Of a stretch of DNA of 64,000 bases, positions 47,534 through 59,800 are shown piece by piece. The translations under genes and the position numbers were made by a program. Position 1 is the first letter of the stretch; each line of letters opens with the position of its first letter. The stretch lies in the NCBI GenBank assembly GCA_950295325.1, contig OX485808.1:8002501-8066500 (forward strand), in the 5' to 3' direction. The notes under the pieces were generated by a model that worked only from the letters and a program-made list of their open reading frames with translations, was not told the origin of the DNA and made no database searches. The stretch comes from Polytrichum commune (lineage: Eukaryota; Streptophyta; Polytrichopsida; Polytrichales; Polytrichaceae).

Positions 47534-48253
47534 TCATATTAATTTATTGAGTCTAGCGTAGCCGTACAACATCCTAAATTCCTCATCTTGTGGTCCTAGA
47601 GGCCTATTGCCAATGGGGTTCAAGAGCACAAAATCCGGGACACTTCCGGGGTGATAGGCAAGCCTCCTAATGTAGGGCCCTAGTTCACTCTCTAGAAAGT
47701 TGTCATTCCTATCGCTTTTCCAAGGATCCGGGAATATGCAATTGCCCGGGGGATTGAGAATACTCTTTGCCGGGTTGTCGTCAATGAGGAGTGTGTTATC
47801 CGGGGTGGGCCAACAACCGTGGGGAACCCCCTCCAACATAGGGACGCCCACCCAGAGGTTCTTCCTCAAGACCTTTAAGAATTGAGGCCCACGACCTCCT
47901 CCAAGCTTGGGTACAATATTGCCACTACGGTCATAGAGGTCATCGCAGTGTTCTTGACCGAGAAGCAAGCATGGCATTGCGAGTTCTCGGAAAAGGAAAT
48001 CGACGATGGCCTTCGTGTTGTCCATGAGCATAGAGCTCCAGATGATGACATGTGCGAAGCCAAGGACCTCACGAAGGAAGCTCCTCAAGCCGGGGTGGGC
48101 ACGTACAACCTTCTTATTTATGAGAGTATCGAACTGTCCGCCGTAATCCATGTTTTGTGGACTACGGAAGGGCCCCTTGGACGCACTATTCGAGATATGT
48201 TTGGAATAACAAAGCACCCCATTGAGGTCAAATATTATGAACGGTTTCATCAT
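47534..48253 (-). CDS. FCP1/NIF-like HAD phosphatase-like protein
   Basis: ATG at 48253, stop at 47534; 239 residues. Motif I is FIIFDLNGVL, with Asn at the second position where active FCP1-type enzymes have Asp (DxDxT/V). This DLNGxL form occurs in plant FCP1-like proteins. Motif II is HVIIWSSML and the later motif is LLIDDNPAKSILNPPGNCIF. Length fits an isolated NIF domain. It lies between a site B copy at 48,594 and the element end at 46,227, in the same orientation as the DGQHSV gene, so it is probably element cargo. Phosphatase activity is uncertain because of the Asn. Confidence 0.7.
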   Translation of the reverse strand: MMKPFIIFDLNGVLCYSKHISNSASKGPFRSPQNMDYGGQFDTLINKKVVRAHPGLRSFLREVLGFAHVIIWSSMLMDNTKAIVDFLFRELAMPCLLLGQEHCDDLYDRSGNIVPKLGGGRGPQFLKVLRKNLWVGVPMLEGVPHGCWPTPDNTLLIDDNPAKSILNPPGNCIFPDPWKSDRNDNFLESELGPYIRRLAYHPGSVPDFVLLNPIGNRPLGPQDEEFRMLYGYARLNKLI

Positions 48254-48593
48254 GGGCGCGCTTGGTTTTCCCGCGGGGTTGCGACATATCTCTGACGGAC
48301 CCTGTGATGGAACATTCTATCTAGGTAAATGGTACTACTCAAGAAAACCAATTGACAAGCATGGATGAACTCAACAAAGAAGTATAAGGCCAAAAATAAT
48401 CCGAACCATCCAGTTGAAAAATTGGTATTAATGTAATTGGTGATACACATTTGGTGAATAATATACATTGTCGCAAAAAATATCTGTTGAAGTTAATGGA
48501 ATCTATGCTAACAAAATTGTATCCACTCGCCGGGCGAAGTCGAGGATTGAACTCGATAATATACACACGCCACGAAGGAGGCAGACAAGGAAG

Positions 48594-48613
48594 TTTCGGA
48601 CGCGCGTCCGTAA
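48594..48613. repeat. Site B copy between the HAD and DGQHSV genes
   Basis: TTTCGGACG-CG-CGTCCGTAA, one mismatch in the left arm. Confidence 0.9.
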
Positions 48614-50132
48614 CGTGGGAGGCATGCTCAAAGGTTGATTACCTCTTCAGGGGCGAGGTCCGCGCCAGCAGTGCCTCCCTCACCTGGCCCCGTCATGGGC
48701 ACAGGATCCAGACGCGCGCCCGCAAAATTGTCCAGATCTTCGACCACCAACAAGGTGTCTCCAACCGCTTGCGACCCTTGAGTATCCACGTAAGGCTGAT
48801 CCTCATCTGTGGAGTCTTGGTTGCCCCGCATATGTACATCTTCATCGCCGATGGGGGCGTTGCCTTCATTGACATCCGTCTCGGCGGCACCCGCCATGTC
48901 ACGTGCCGGTATCTCCTCCACTCCTGTAGGATGAGAGGAGGGCTCCTCTGGAGTGGCGACAACAAGGGGAGAGGGCGGGACAATCAACATGGGAGGTGGA
49001 TAAGCATGCTCGGGTATATAAACTGCATGGCTACTAGATGGAGGCCGCATGAGAGTCGTGGGCATGGACATGCCGGCCTCGGGAGCTGCATATACAACTT
49101 GGGGCCTTGCCTGCAAGCTCTGCATCAAGCTCATGAATTGTTGGCTCTGGGCCAAGAACTGTTGTTTTGAGCCATGAGATCAGCGTGCCTTCGAGCAGAC
49201 TCCAACCTAGCTTGCTCCATCTCAGCTTGGATGGCGGCCATCTTTTTGGCGTGCTCTTCGTTAGCTTCTCGAAGCCGTTGGTCAAGCTCTTCCTTCATTC
49301 GCCTCTCCATCTTCTCGTCCAATTCGGACACTGACATCGGCTCTTTCTTCACCTTGCCAGGTTCCGTAGGCAAGGCAGAGATGGCATTGTATATCCTAAT
49401 CTCATCCTCGTCTTCATCGGAGAGCTCCAAGACCGCGCCTTCAGGGTATTCGTTGTATGGCGTCTTGTTCCTCTTTCGTCGACTCTCACGATATAGAGAG
49501 ATATCAGGCCCCAATATCAACTCCAGCACATCCCTCCCCTCCATAGGGGGTAGATCTGAATGTTGAGATCCCCCTCCAGATGAAGCGGTGCATCCGCCTT
49601 CTGCCGCAAGGTCCACATCCTTCTCGGCCATAACACCTGGAGCACGAGATGGACCCGCAGTTGAGGGAAATCCAACTCGAGAGGTGGGAGTCCCAAAAGG
49701 TGAGAGAACAGGGGTATGAGGGACCCTTATCGGAGTGAAGTTCACGCGTGCCTCCTGCGCATCCGTGTCGTCTGTTCCTAGCAGGAGAGCATTTGGATTA
49801 ATTGGGTCGCGAACAAGGCCGTGTAAAGGCTCCTGTGTGGAGGGCTGCGCTCTTGGGGAACTGGGATCCTGGTCCTCTTCAGGGTCTGTCTCCATTCCGG
49901 GCATTGCCTCTTCTCTAGAAGAGAGAGGCACAACATGATGGGGTGTAAGGACGTCCATGATGTCCTGGATATCCATTTTGGAGGCCATTACCCTGTGAGT
50001 ATGGGCGTCATCGTAGTCGGAATCCCGCACAAAAGAATTCACCTGCAAGCCAAGCATCTGGACCATAACAAGAAAATTAGATAAGAACAATTGTGGTGAT
50101 TGCATATAAATGAGGCTAGATGTCAACACATT

Positions 50133-50245
50133 ATACGGACGCGCGTTTGTAAAACCACCACTCAAAAGTTGGACAATTTTACGGACGCACGGTCGTAAAA
50201 TTCACATGCACCTAATACTGGGTTTTTACGGACGCGCGTCCGTAA
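50133..50245. repeat. Three site B copies in the second intron of locus 2
   Basis: 50133-50152 (degenerate arms), 50179-50198 (centre CA) and 50226-50245 (perfect, centre CG). All lie in the intron 50058-50292, donor GCACTG|GTGAGT and acceptor GGTCCAG|ATGCTT. Confidence 0.9.
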
Positions 50246-51705
50246 AATAACTATGCAAAAGATAGGTGGGTTGAAAGACAAACAAATACTCACCAGTGCT
50301 ACATACATAAACTTCGTGCCTCCGAAGACGTTGTAAACTGTCTCACTCATGACAGTTAAAGCCTTCAAGACCCCTATATAAAAGTCCATCCGGAGCTCGA
50401 ACGCCGGATAGATTGCATGCATTGTCTCCTCAACAACCTCCTTGGGATGTGGTGGCGGCAATGAATAGACTTTCTTGAACACCTCGTGTGGTTTAATGGG
50501 CAATCGTCCAGTTGGGGAAGACTTGCGTGTTAAGAAATAAAGCTGCACAGCTCCCACTTGCTTCACCCCCCTTGCCTTTTGAATGACAGTGATCCCTTCT
50601 GTCTTTGCTGGGATGTAGGTGCTGTGGTACATATTGTATTCGAGGTCCATCGTTGATGTGTACAGATGGACAATGGATGTGGACCTCTCTTACTCTACAA
50701 TCCATAACCACACATGAGGCTCGAAGAGGGCAGGCGAGCGATAGCTCTTGAAGGCTTTTAAGAAGGGGTCGTAGAAGGGTGCTCCCGCAACGTCTTGCTT
50801 CCAAGCTCCAGAAATTGCACGAAAATAAAAAATGGCGAAAGGGCAACCCTTGGGCTCATCTCTCACAGAGGCTCTTGAAGCATGGGTGTCCCATGTGCCG
50901 AACTTCATGCCCTTTGCGACCGTGCAGAATCTTGTAAACCCTCCAAATTTCGCGTTATTTTTCCTATCGAGAAAGTGAACGTACAACCCTGCCTCCCTCT
51001 CGTCGATGGATCCCTTTTTTTCGTTCCTTCTGGATCGTTGGGCAAGGAAGGATGATGCCCTCTTATCAAAGCTCGCATTGAGATGCCATTGATGTGATAT
51101 TCACCCTTCAGCTTCCTCCAATTCTCCTACACGATCTCACCATCACTATTAATGAGGTTGTGGGTGGGTAGCAATTTGCTAATCTCCCTTACAGCCATGG
51201 TCTTCTTCTTTCTGTAATCGCACCATTCCTTAATGTGGTACGTGGATGGCTTCATGTGCTTCGGCCGCTTCAGAAAGATTTTGGGATAGGGCAGAGTTCT
51301 TCTAGGAGTTTCTAGAAGAATGTGTTGTGCTGCCCTGTACAGCTCCGAGTCCATCAATCCTTGGAGGGGACGAAAGAACTCTCGCAGGATTGGTGGTACC
51401 TTAATCTTTGAATCGCTCTTGTACGTATTCTCCGTATCTGGATTCACAAGGTCCCCGTTGTTGTGGGCATCGAAGAGTCGCAACCATATTACCCACGTCT
51501 CCTCTGTTGCAGTGATGAGCTTGAGTTCACCCTTTAATTCATGCACTGTCTTCATGCCGCTTGTCTTCATGTCTATACTCGAGAACTTTATCAAGATGGC
51601 ATTGCTGAATGTCTGCAAGAGGCATGAATTGCAAGAAATCAGTACATCGAAATTAGCAGACATTAAATTCAAAGAATTGAAGCAGTGGGAGAAGAAGGGC
51701 CAGGT

Positions 51706-51725
51706 TTACGGACGTGCGTCCGTAA
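51706..51725. repeat. Site B copy in the first coding intron of locus 2
   Basis: TTACGGACG-TG-CGTCCGTAA within the 132-bp intron 51613-51744. This intron follows KNPKWQ, the same position as the locus 1 intron that carries three site A copies. Confidence 0.95.
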
Positions 51726-53095
51726 ATATATATGAGTGACATACCTGCCATTTGGGGTTCTTGACGACTGCATTGTCTCTTTCTTTTGGGGGACATTCGT
51801 GCTCCACCCACAAGGTCCTCCCAGCCACGATGTTAGCTGCCCATGAAGCCTCGAACTGCCTCACTTTATTCCCTTGGTTCATGAAGGCTGATATTGCTAT
51901 GAGCTTGTTCGAGTCCTTGGAATGCACGACGAATGCCTTCCAATATCGGATTGTCTCCTTTAATGGGCTTTTCCACTCGTCGTCTTCAAGGAGAGCCTTT
52001 GCAGCCATTACACTATGTTGGCCGTCGACAATGTAGAACTCTCCATTCTTGAGAATCGGCCAATTTTTTTCGTTCACTTCAACGATAGGATCCTTAGGTG
52101 TGACGCAAATCGTCTGCCTGTCAAATTTGGGGTTGTTCATGATGTTGTTCATTTGCCACCATACCCCACTATCTTCTTTCGCTCTGGTATTCATACTTTC
52201 GGTGCCCTTGTGGCATTTGTAGACGTCTATGTCGAAAGTGAAATACTTGCCAAGCGGCTAGCAACCCTTTGTCTTCTCATCGAACTCTTGGAATATCTTT
52301 GTGGAGAGTTCGGTGTCAGGACGTTGACCTTTTTTAAGGAGAGGAGCGACAGTGAGTGTTGAGCTGACATCCGGGCCCTCTGTTAGCCCTGATGACTCCA
52401 TCTGCGAGTGAGAGCGTTTACTCGTCTGTCTGCTCCCTCTTGATGCACCACTCTGCGAGGGCCTTGAGGATTCCGGCACAGGTTTAGGGACACGCTTGGG
52501 CCGTTCAGGAACGACTTGTTTCTTTTTATCCTTCCCCTTTTTGGCCTCTAGCAAGGCCCCATTCACTCTTGTAACATTGTTCAAGAGTCGTCCAAGCCGC
52601 TTACCCGTCCAAGGTGCATTGCATGCATAGTCTTGGAACTCCGTCTGGAGATTGAAGCAAGCCGCATCGGGACTACCATTTTCACACTCATTTTTGTTAA
52701 AGGGATGGTAAGATTCGTACAAAATGAATGTGACTCGATCTTCTTTCTTCTCAAGGTCAATTACTACATAATCCCCTTGGGCCACTGCACACTCTACTGT
52801 CCACAATTTAAGTTTTAGCCACTTCTTCGCATCATCTATGTCGGTCTTAATTTGGTAGGCAAATCTAAGCACAAATATCTCTTTTTCGTCTTTCTCTACC
52901 AGTACTGTCCAATTATCTACAATGTCATCTTGTGGCTTGTAGTGGTCGTTGGGGCTGATGTCTTTGATAGCTTCTGGCAGCGGAGGAATGAGAGCCTCTG
53001 CGAACATCTCAATTGCGGGTCTCTTTTTAGATGCCATCTGCAAAAATAAGATAGACAACAAGTTAGTATTGTGGTCAATGGATAAAGATCCTAAT

Positions 53096-53952
53096 ATACG
53101 AACGCGCATTCGTAAAGATTGCGTATTCTATCATCTAGGTATTGTATATTCAAATGAAAACATCCAGTTGTAGTGAATACACATAGCGCGTACACTATAT
53201 ACTCAAATATATGAAGAGGTTACGGACGCGCGTCCGTAACTCCTGCACATATAAGATAGAAAAGAATTTGCTTACTTATATATGCATAGGTTACGGACGC
53301 GCGTCCGTAAACTTTCTTAAATATTTTATATTTGTATATAATATCTCTAGAAGTTACGGACGCGCGTCCGTAACCTCTAGACATATATGATAGAAAGGGA
53401 TTTGGTATAATAGAAAGGGATGTAGTTTCTTAGAAAGTGATATGCTTTCTTAGAAAATAATTTGCTTTCTTATATTTGCTTTCCCTAGTTTACGGACGCG
53501 CGTTCGTAAACTTTTTAATATATTAAGGTGTGAATTTTCATTTCTAGAAGTTACGGACGCGCGTCCGTAATCTCTTCACATATATTATATGATGGATTCT
53601 CATATTGTTTTGCCTAGTTTACGGACGCACGTCCGTAAACTTTGCAAATATTTTATGCTGGAGAAGATCGTAAACTTTTTAATATATTAAGAGGTGAATT
53701 TTCATTTCTAGAAGTTACGGACGCGCGTCCGTAACCTCTTCACATATATTATATGATGGATTCTCATATTGTTTTGCCTAGTTTACGGACGCGCGTCCAT
53801 AAACTTTGCAAATATTTTATGCTGGAGAAGATCATCCTACTTAAATCTCTGGAAGTTACGAACGCGCGTCCGTAACCTCTGCACACATTGTGTGAGTGTC
53901 TTGTTTCTCACTCGCACAAATGTCCCTAAAATTTACGGACGCGCGTCCGTAA
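53096..53952. repeat. Cluster of 11 site B copies in the 5' leader of locus 2
   Basis: Starts at 53096, 53220, 53291, 53354, 53490, 53551, 53619, 53715, 53783, 53856 and 53933. Most are TTACGGACGCGCGTCCGTAA; the copy at 53619 has centre CA. Segments 53,533-53,670 and 53,697-53,833 are a direct duplication of about 164 bp. All lie upstream of the start at 53,037, which directly follows an acceptor, so the cluster is probably in a leader intron. Confidence 0.95.
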
Positions 53953-55260
53953 ACTTTAAGGAATTTCTTATTATTCTAAATTTAAATATTTGGGGTGATT
54001 CCGTATTTTGCGGAGGCTTACCTTGTCTTCCAATATGGTTTTGATCAGCAAATGCGAGTGGAATATACTCTGTACTGCAATACCAGACTCTGCAATCAAA
54101 AGTACCAAAGGAATTCAGAAAGTATTGAAATTGGAATCTCACTTGCTCTCAGTGTTGTTGCAACTCATATGTTTTCAAGCAAACCTTAAGCCCTAAACCA
54201 CAACAACGCAATCATACAAAATGAAATTGCAATGTTATAGAAATTCTTACCTTTGTAGAATGTTTGCTCCTAAACCACAACTCTTCCTCGTGCTGCAGGT
54301 AGGACCAACTGCAAATTTACAATATAATTCAGGTTACAAACCTCTAGTAATTCTATGTACACATGCATGATTCAATGCAACTGTTGTTGCATACTCTTTC
54401 AATGCTCTCTAAGGAAATCATCTATGGAAGAACAACATTTAGAAGTACTGCAATACAGTCTACAACAAGTTGCTCATAAATCAGATTGAAACATTTTGAT
54501 ATGTATGCAAAAAAAACAATGAACTACAAATTGAAGCTACTCATTTTGAATTGTCAAAAACACATGCTTCAAGATGAAAGGGGGGGGGGAAAACTACTCC
54601 AACCCTAAAACCTTGCAACAACTGAAAGTACTCCTAGAGCATCCTAATGGGCAGCAGCATGCAAGAAACTTACTCACGCTCTGAGGCGCCTCCGCAATTG
54701 ACCAGCAAGAATGGGTTTTGCAACAAGAATGAGAAGAGCAGCAAGAATGGGAGCAGCAATAATGGGAAGGAAGAGCATCAAGAGAAGGAAGAGAAGTAAG
54801 AGAAGGAAGAGAAGGAAGAGAAGAGCAGCAAGAGCATGAAGAGCAATAAGAGAAGTAGGAGGTAAGAGAACTAAGTTTGTGAGGTAAGAGAACTAATAGA
54901 ACTAAGTGTGTGAGGCAAGAGAACTAAGAGAACTAAGAGAACTAAGTGTGTGAGGTAAGAGAACTAAGAGAAGAACAACAAGAGCATCAAGAGCAACAAC
55001 AACACGAAGAGCAACAACAACAACAGCAAGAGAAGAGCAACAACACGAAGAGCAACAACAACAACAGCAAGAGAAGAGCAACAACAACACGAAGAGCAAC
55101 AAGACCACGAAACAAAAACGCGAAGAGGAGGGCGAAGAGGAGCTGGTGCACTTTGAAATCCTAAAACAAAAGAGGGCCTCCCCTAAACCCGTCCCCAAAC
55201 GTCACATCAACCCCGCGCCCAAACGCCACCTTAAACCCTTACGTGGCATAACCCTACTGG
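53953..55260 (-). promoter_or_regulatory. 5' leader and promoter region of locus 2
   Basis: Low-complexity sequence on the sense strand (CTCTTGCTGTTGTTGTTGTT-like, 54,930-55,120), then GC-rich GGGTTTAGGGGAGG and telo-box-like TTAAGGGTTT near 55,140-55,240. The layout parallels the leader of locus 1. No TATA box was assigned. Confidence 0.4.
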
Positions 55261-56313
55261 TACAACAAGTGGTATAGACTCTCATCTTTCTCAATAAACT
55301 AGTCTATTTGTGTGATTTATACTTAGTTCGTTGATGTTATTATCATATGTCATAATTATTGAATAGTGCCAAGTGCTGATACTTAAGAGAATTGTACCAA
55401 GTGTTGGATGAACAAGGCTTCCTAAATCTTTTGGTGGCACTAATTCATAGCGGTATAGTATCACCTTCACTAATTTCCCACCCTCACTTTTAGGCCACCC
55501 TCACTAATTGGGATATTTCGTGTATTTTTGAAATGATCTTCAAGTATGACATAATGTCATGATTGGAATCTCCACTAACTATATCATTGAAAGACATGTC
55601 AATGGTTGAGCAACAAATACACCTTCAATCCTAGAGTCTTATATGTAGATTACTAAATACAAGGGTACGCTTCATGAAAACATCATTTTTATTCATAGCA
55701 TGTAACTCAATTAATGATTGCACCAAACAAACAATGACAAGAGCATACTAACTTGGCCACAATCCAAAGAGAAAAACTCAAGGTAGTCCATGACCGCTGC
55801 AAGAGCCTCTAGTTTGTAACACCTAAATCCCAAATGCAAACCTTAAAAAAAGTGGACAAGACAATCATTGAGGACTTTGATCATATGACAACAATGGATG
55901 AAATTATAAATTGCACGAAACTAACAAGCTAATTGACCCTTTTTTTCTCTAAAGCTTAGGGATGTACACACTAGAGAAAAATAATACCTCTCCATTATGT
56001 ATACTATGTGCACCAAGGCCTCAAATAACACCCCTTCTTACACGCACGTCAGTTCATACGTGGTATGAATAGTCTATCTCCCAGTGCAAGTTCCCAAGAT
56101 ATATGATGTTTGCATGCAACTAATTATAAATGTTTACTAGTCGCCAAATTTAAAAAAAAAATTGGTCACTTGATTGTTGGAATCCTTTTGTAATAACTTG
56201 CTTCAAATAAAAAATAAAACCCCAACCCACGGAACTTTTTTTTAATCTAATTTATGATTATTTTTGCACGATGCTCCAACTGTTGAACGTCTTGACACAA
56301 AATTCATTTTTAA
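55261..56313. other. Spacer between element 3 and element 2; no gene seen
   Basis: No coding feature. The expected right-hand end of element 3 was looked for here and not found. Confidence 0.5.
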
Positions 56314-56840
56314 CACTATATTCGTTAAATTGAGACTTTCTCTAGTCTCAAATTAATATATGGATCAAAGAACTTGAAGAGGCCCGAAACTATATTGTCA
56401 ACAATCTCAATTATATTATATGTTCTAATATCCCAAATCTATGATGTGCGGACATAAGCACATATGGTAGAGCACTCGACACCAACTTCATCAACAAAAA
56501 CACATTGGGTAGAGCACTCCAAACAAGTTTCACCCAAAAAACATATAAACTGATTTCTATTATTAGCATGCACAATAGAATATAGACATTGCAACATACA
56601 AAGTGCATGTAATAAATGCATATTTCTTCATTCGACAATATAGTCCCAAACATAATAATAAGATGAACTTCATTTTTTTTGAAATATAGTAAATGGATAT
56701 TCATCCAACTCCAAACAATATAGTATTCGTAAGTTCTACCCAAACTCTGCCCCAATTTTGAAGAGCACACATATGTGTAATTTATATTGCTATAATTACG
56801 TATTAAACTATAATCATGCTAACACAATCCTACCAACTTC

Positions 56841-59800
56841 TCATTCAACGTGGGTTGCTTCTTGTGCAATCCGAGCAAGGTTGTCTTTTGCAAAAGTTAT
56901 GTACTTTTGAGGGATGGACACTGATCCACTATGGTTTTTCCGTGGTTTCCATGCTATGAATATGGAATCTGTATCTACCCAAGATGGACCGTGCTCAGAA
57001 TCCACCTTCCACCGAAAGTTAGGGTTTGTATCCCAGCCTGTATAATGCCGAATCACATCTTCATTCCTTGCTGTCGGTTGATAGTACTCCACTTGTATCT
57101 GTCGAAAATGAGGGCTGGAAGTTACAAAATTGGGTTTGGACAAAGCTCTTGCCACCCACACTGGCTTTGCATATGTCTCGTCTCCAGGACGTAAAATGAG
57201 CATATAACCTTCATGACAATCCACTGCAATGCGGAAAGATGGTGGGGGACGACTACTAGCCGGCCCCACGTAATGGTCGTCCACATCAAACTCCTCTCGA
57301 ACCTCTCCATTTCCCAAAAGACTAGGCTCCGAAGCTTGTACATCGACTCGTGTTTGTGGCCAAAACCCATGCCTTAAAGTAAGGGGTGTATCTTGATGAA
57401 GGTTTGCCAAAGCACCACGAACACGTGTCCAATATTGTATCCAACTTCTGTAACGAAGCCAACACGATCCACCAACATCCGCTACCCTCAAACTCTCCCA
57501 ATATTGTATGAAGCCTGATATACCTTTCAAAATATCCTCCAAATTCTTCATGGCTATTGGCTTGCAAGGCCTAGGCTCCCCATCCGGTAACATGGTCTTT
57601 CCATCCGCATCCACGCGCCACACAAGAAGACCCTCCGGCGGGCTCCAGTCTTGTGTCGTGCACAACAACTTGTATTGCATGGCCGGGACACCATCGTCAC
57701 GCATATAGAAGCGGAATTGTTCTGCCTTCGTATGCCCGATCAATCGGTGAGCTCCACTTCGAATATAAGGTTCTATAAATGCCTTGAAGTCTGGCACCTC
57801 CTCAATCATATGGGGGATGACGGGAACGTTATCCAAATCCATGTACGACTTCATCAATAATGGGATTGTAGGAAAATCCTCCTCCCGCAACTTCATGCTC
57901 CACTGCCCAAAAGATGCATCAATATCATCGTGCGTGTGGCCTACCAATAGGAAGGACACAAAAACCTCCTTGAAAATGCCTTTCGCAACCAACAACGACC
58001 AATATGCAAAAACATATCTACTTTTATTGTCCTTGGCACAATTGTCCAATTGGACACGCAAAGTGGGAGGCAACTTTTTGGCAATCACGGGATCACTGGG
58101 TGGCTCTGGCAACGAATGAAAGCATACATCTTTTCCATCCAACAACGCTTCATATAGAGGTGTTGAACCCGTGTTTTCAAATAACAATCCTGAAGAATAG
58201 GCTGGCGGTTTCTCTAAATCACGTAAAAGCCTTGCAAATGACCCTATTGTGTGGTTTGAATCCGCTGGATACAAATCAAGAGCATAATGAGCAAACTTGA
58301 CATCACCGTGTCCATGTGCAATCATTCCTGCAATGCCAACCCAACGTGATTAGCATCTATGTATGAATAAACCATTATGAAGGAATCCATGTTCTCCAGT
58401 ACATCACGGAATAAAAAACCACAACATTTAGGGTATGTCATGACATTGTTTCGAAGTTCACCTGTAACCGATACAAGCAACTTAAAAAACCCATCCGTGG
58501 CCTTGATTCGATTTGCAAAACATGGGGAGGTTGTTTTGGCATGGTCCATTTTGTCATGGATGACCGTAAGAACCTCCAAGGGCCTGGAGATGGACAAAGC
58601 TCTATTTGTGTAATAATCATTACGGTGTGCCTCTTGCATGTTTACGTGCTTGAAATAGTTCAATTGATGTGCTGCATATGACTCGGTACCCATCGTGTGT
58701 GCATCCCGGAGGCGCTTCAACTTCTCGCAATTAGAGCACCTGGCAAATTTGTCCCCTCGTCTTTTTGTAATGTATTCGCTAAAGTTTTGTTTCTTAATTG
58801 CACTCAATTTTGACAATGAAATTGGCTCCAACCCAATCTTCTCGCCAACTGCATTCACGTCCAACAATATGTCTTTCCATTTTGTGCCTGTGGGAAGAAC
58901 TTTCTCCACAACCTTTTCACCGGTTGTGAGCGTGCGTGTTTTGTGCGGCATTGCATCAGCAAGGGGGACAATGATGGTTGCTAGAGTGGCCGTTGCTTGC
59001 CTTGTTGCTTCCCTAGGCTTCTTTAAACCCACATTACCATGGTGACGGGACCGGCGGCCTTCCTTGGCATAAGCAGCTTGTCGATAAAAATCCGCTTTCG
59101 ACACACCGTGAATGGTGTACCATGCCTTACAACACACGTCCATGCTTTCAATGGTGATGACCTTGCGACCCATCCCATTCACATGTATCGCCCTATGGAC
59201 ATCAAGTTTTCTTGTGGATCTTAGACGGAAATCTCCAAGCCACATTTCTTCGCGGATGGCCTTCAATTTATCCCTTGGAAACAATTGGCAACAACGATGC
59301 ACACAACAATCCTTTGTGGCAACTTCTCTAATGGACTCCTCCCCGAGCAACCTTTGACGTTTACAATCAGTTGCAGACGGAGCAGGACGTGCCAATGTAT
59401 CGTACTTTCTTTGACCCTTGCGCGGCCGCATGTTTGCTTGCACCTCCTTTTCGATTTGCATGTGTCGTTGCTCATGTTCACGCAAGCTAACTCCATCAAT
59501 TGTGACATTCCTCAACGGCCACCTGCGGAGGGAGAACCTATGAGTGGGATCCACCTCGGAATGAACGACCGACTCCAATATGACAACCCCAACGTCCTCG
59601 GTGCCAAGCGGGTTTTCATCAATGCAATCTTGCGGATGGGTGTTACGGCAAATCCCCTCCGCCACAACAACTCCACTATCGTTAAGAAGTATCACCTCCA
59701 AATTCACCCACGAAGCCCTTGAAAGTCCCGTACATTCAACAATGGGACACTGCGGTACGGAAGACGAAGGTAAATCCAAATGATCTTCATCCGCACTGTC

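Larger units (their letters stand above)
48628..53037 (-). pseudogene. DGQHSV-motif gene, locus 2 (nearly complete)
   Basis: Start 53037 (MASKKRP) follows acceptor TTTTTGCAG. Exons 53037-51745, 51612-50293 and 50057-48628 would give about 1,350 residues. FYIVDGQHSVMAAKALL (about 52,035-51,985) resembles DGQHR/ParB-like motifs. The middle part shares REFFR.LQGL, KEW and RKKKT with locus 1. The C-terminal third is acidic and disordered with a long coiled coil (EKMERRMKEELDQRLREANE). Breaks: TAG 52258-52260, TAG 51127-51129, a shift in an A7 run near 51,025, TAA 50690-50692 and a shift near 49,150. All could be sequencing or mutation events. A large nuclear DNA-binding protein is only a guess. 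Confidence 0.7.

Noticed and set aside
55440-55462. Possible right end of element 3 (TTCATAGCGGTATAGTA)
   Set aside because: Too few matches to TTAACGAATATAGTG to separate from chance in AT-rich sequence.
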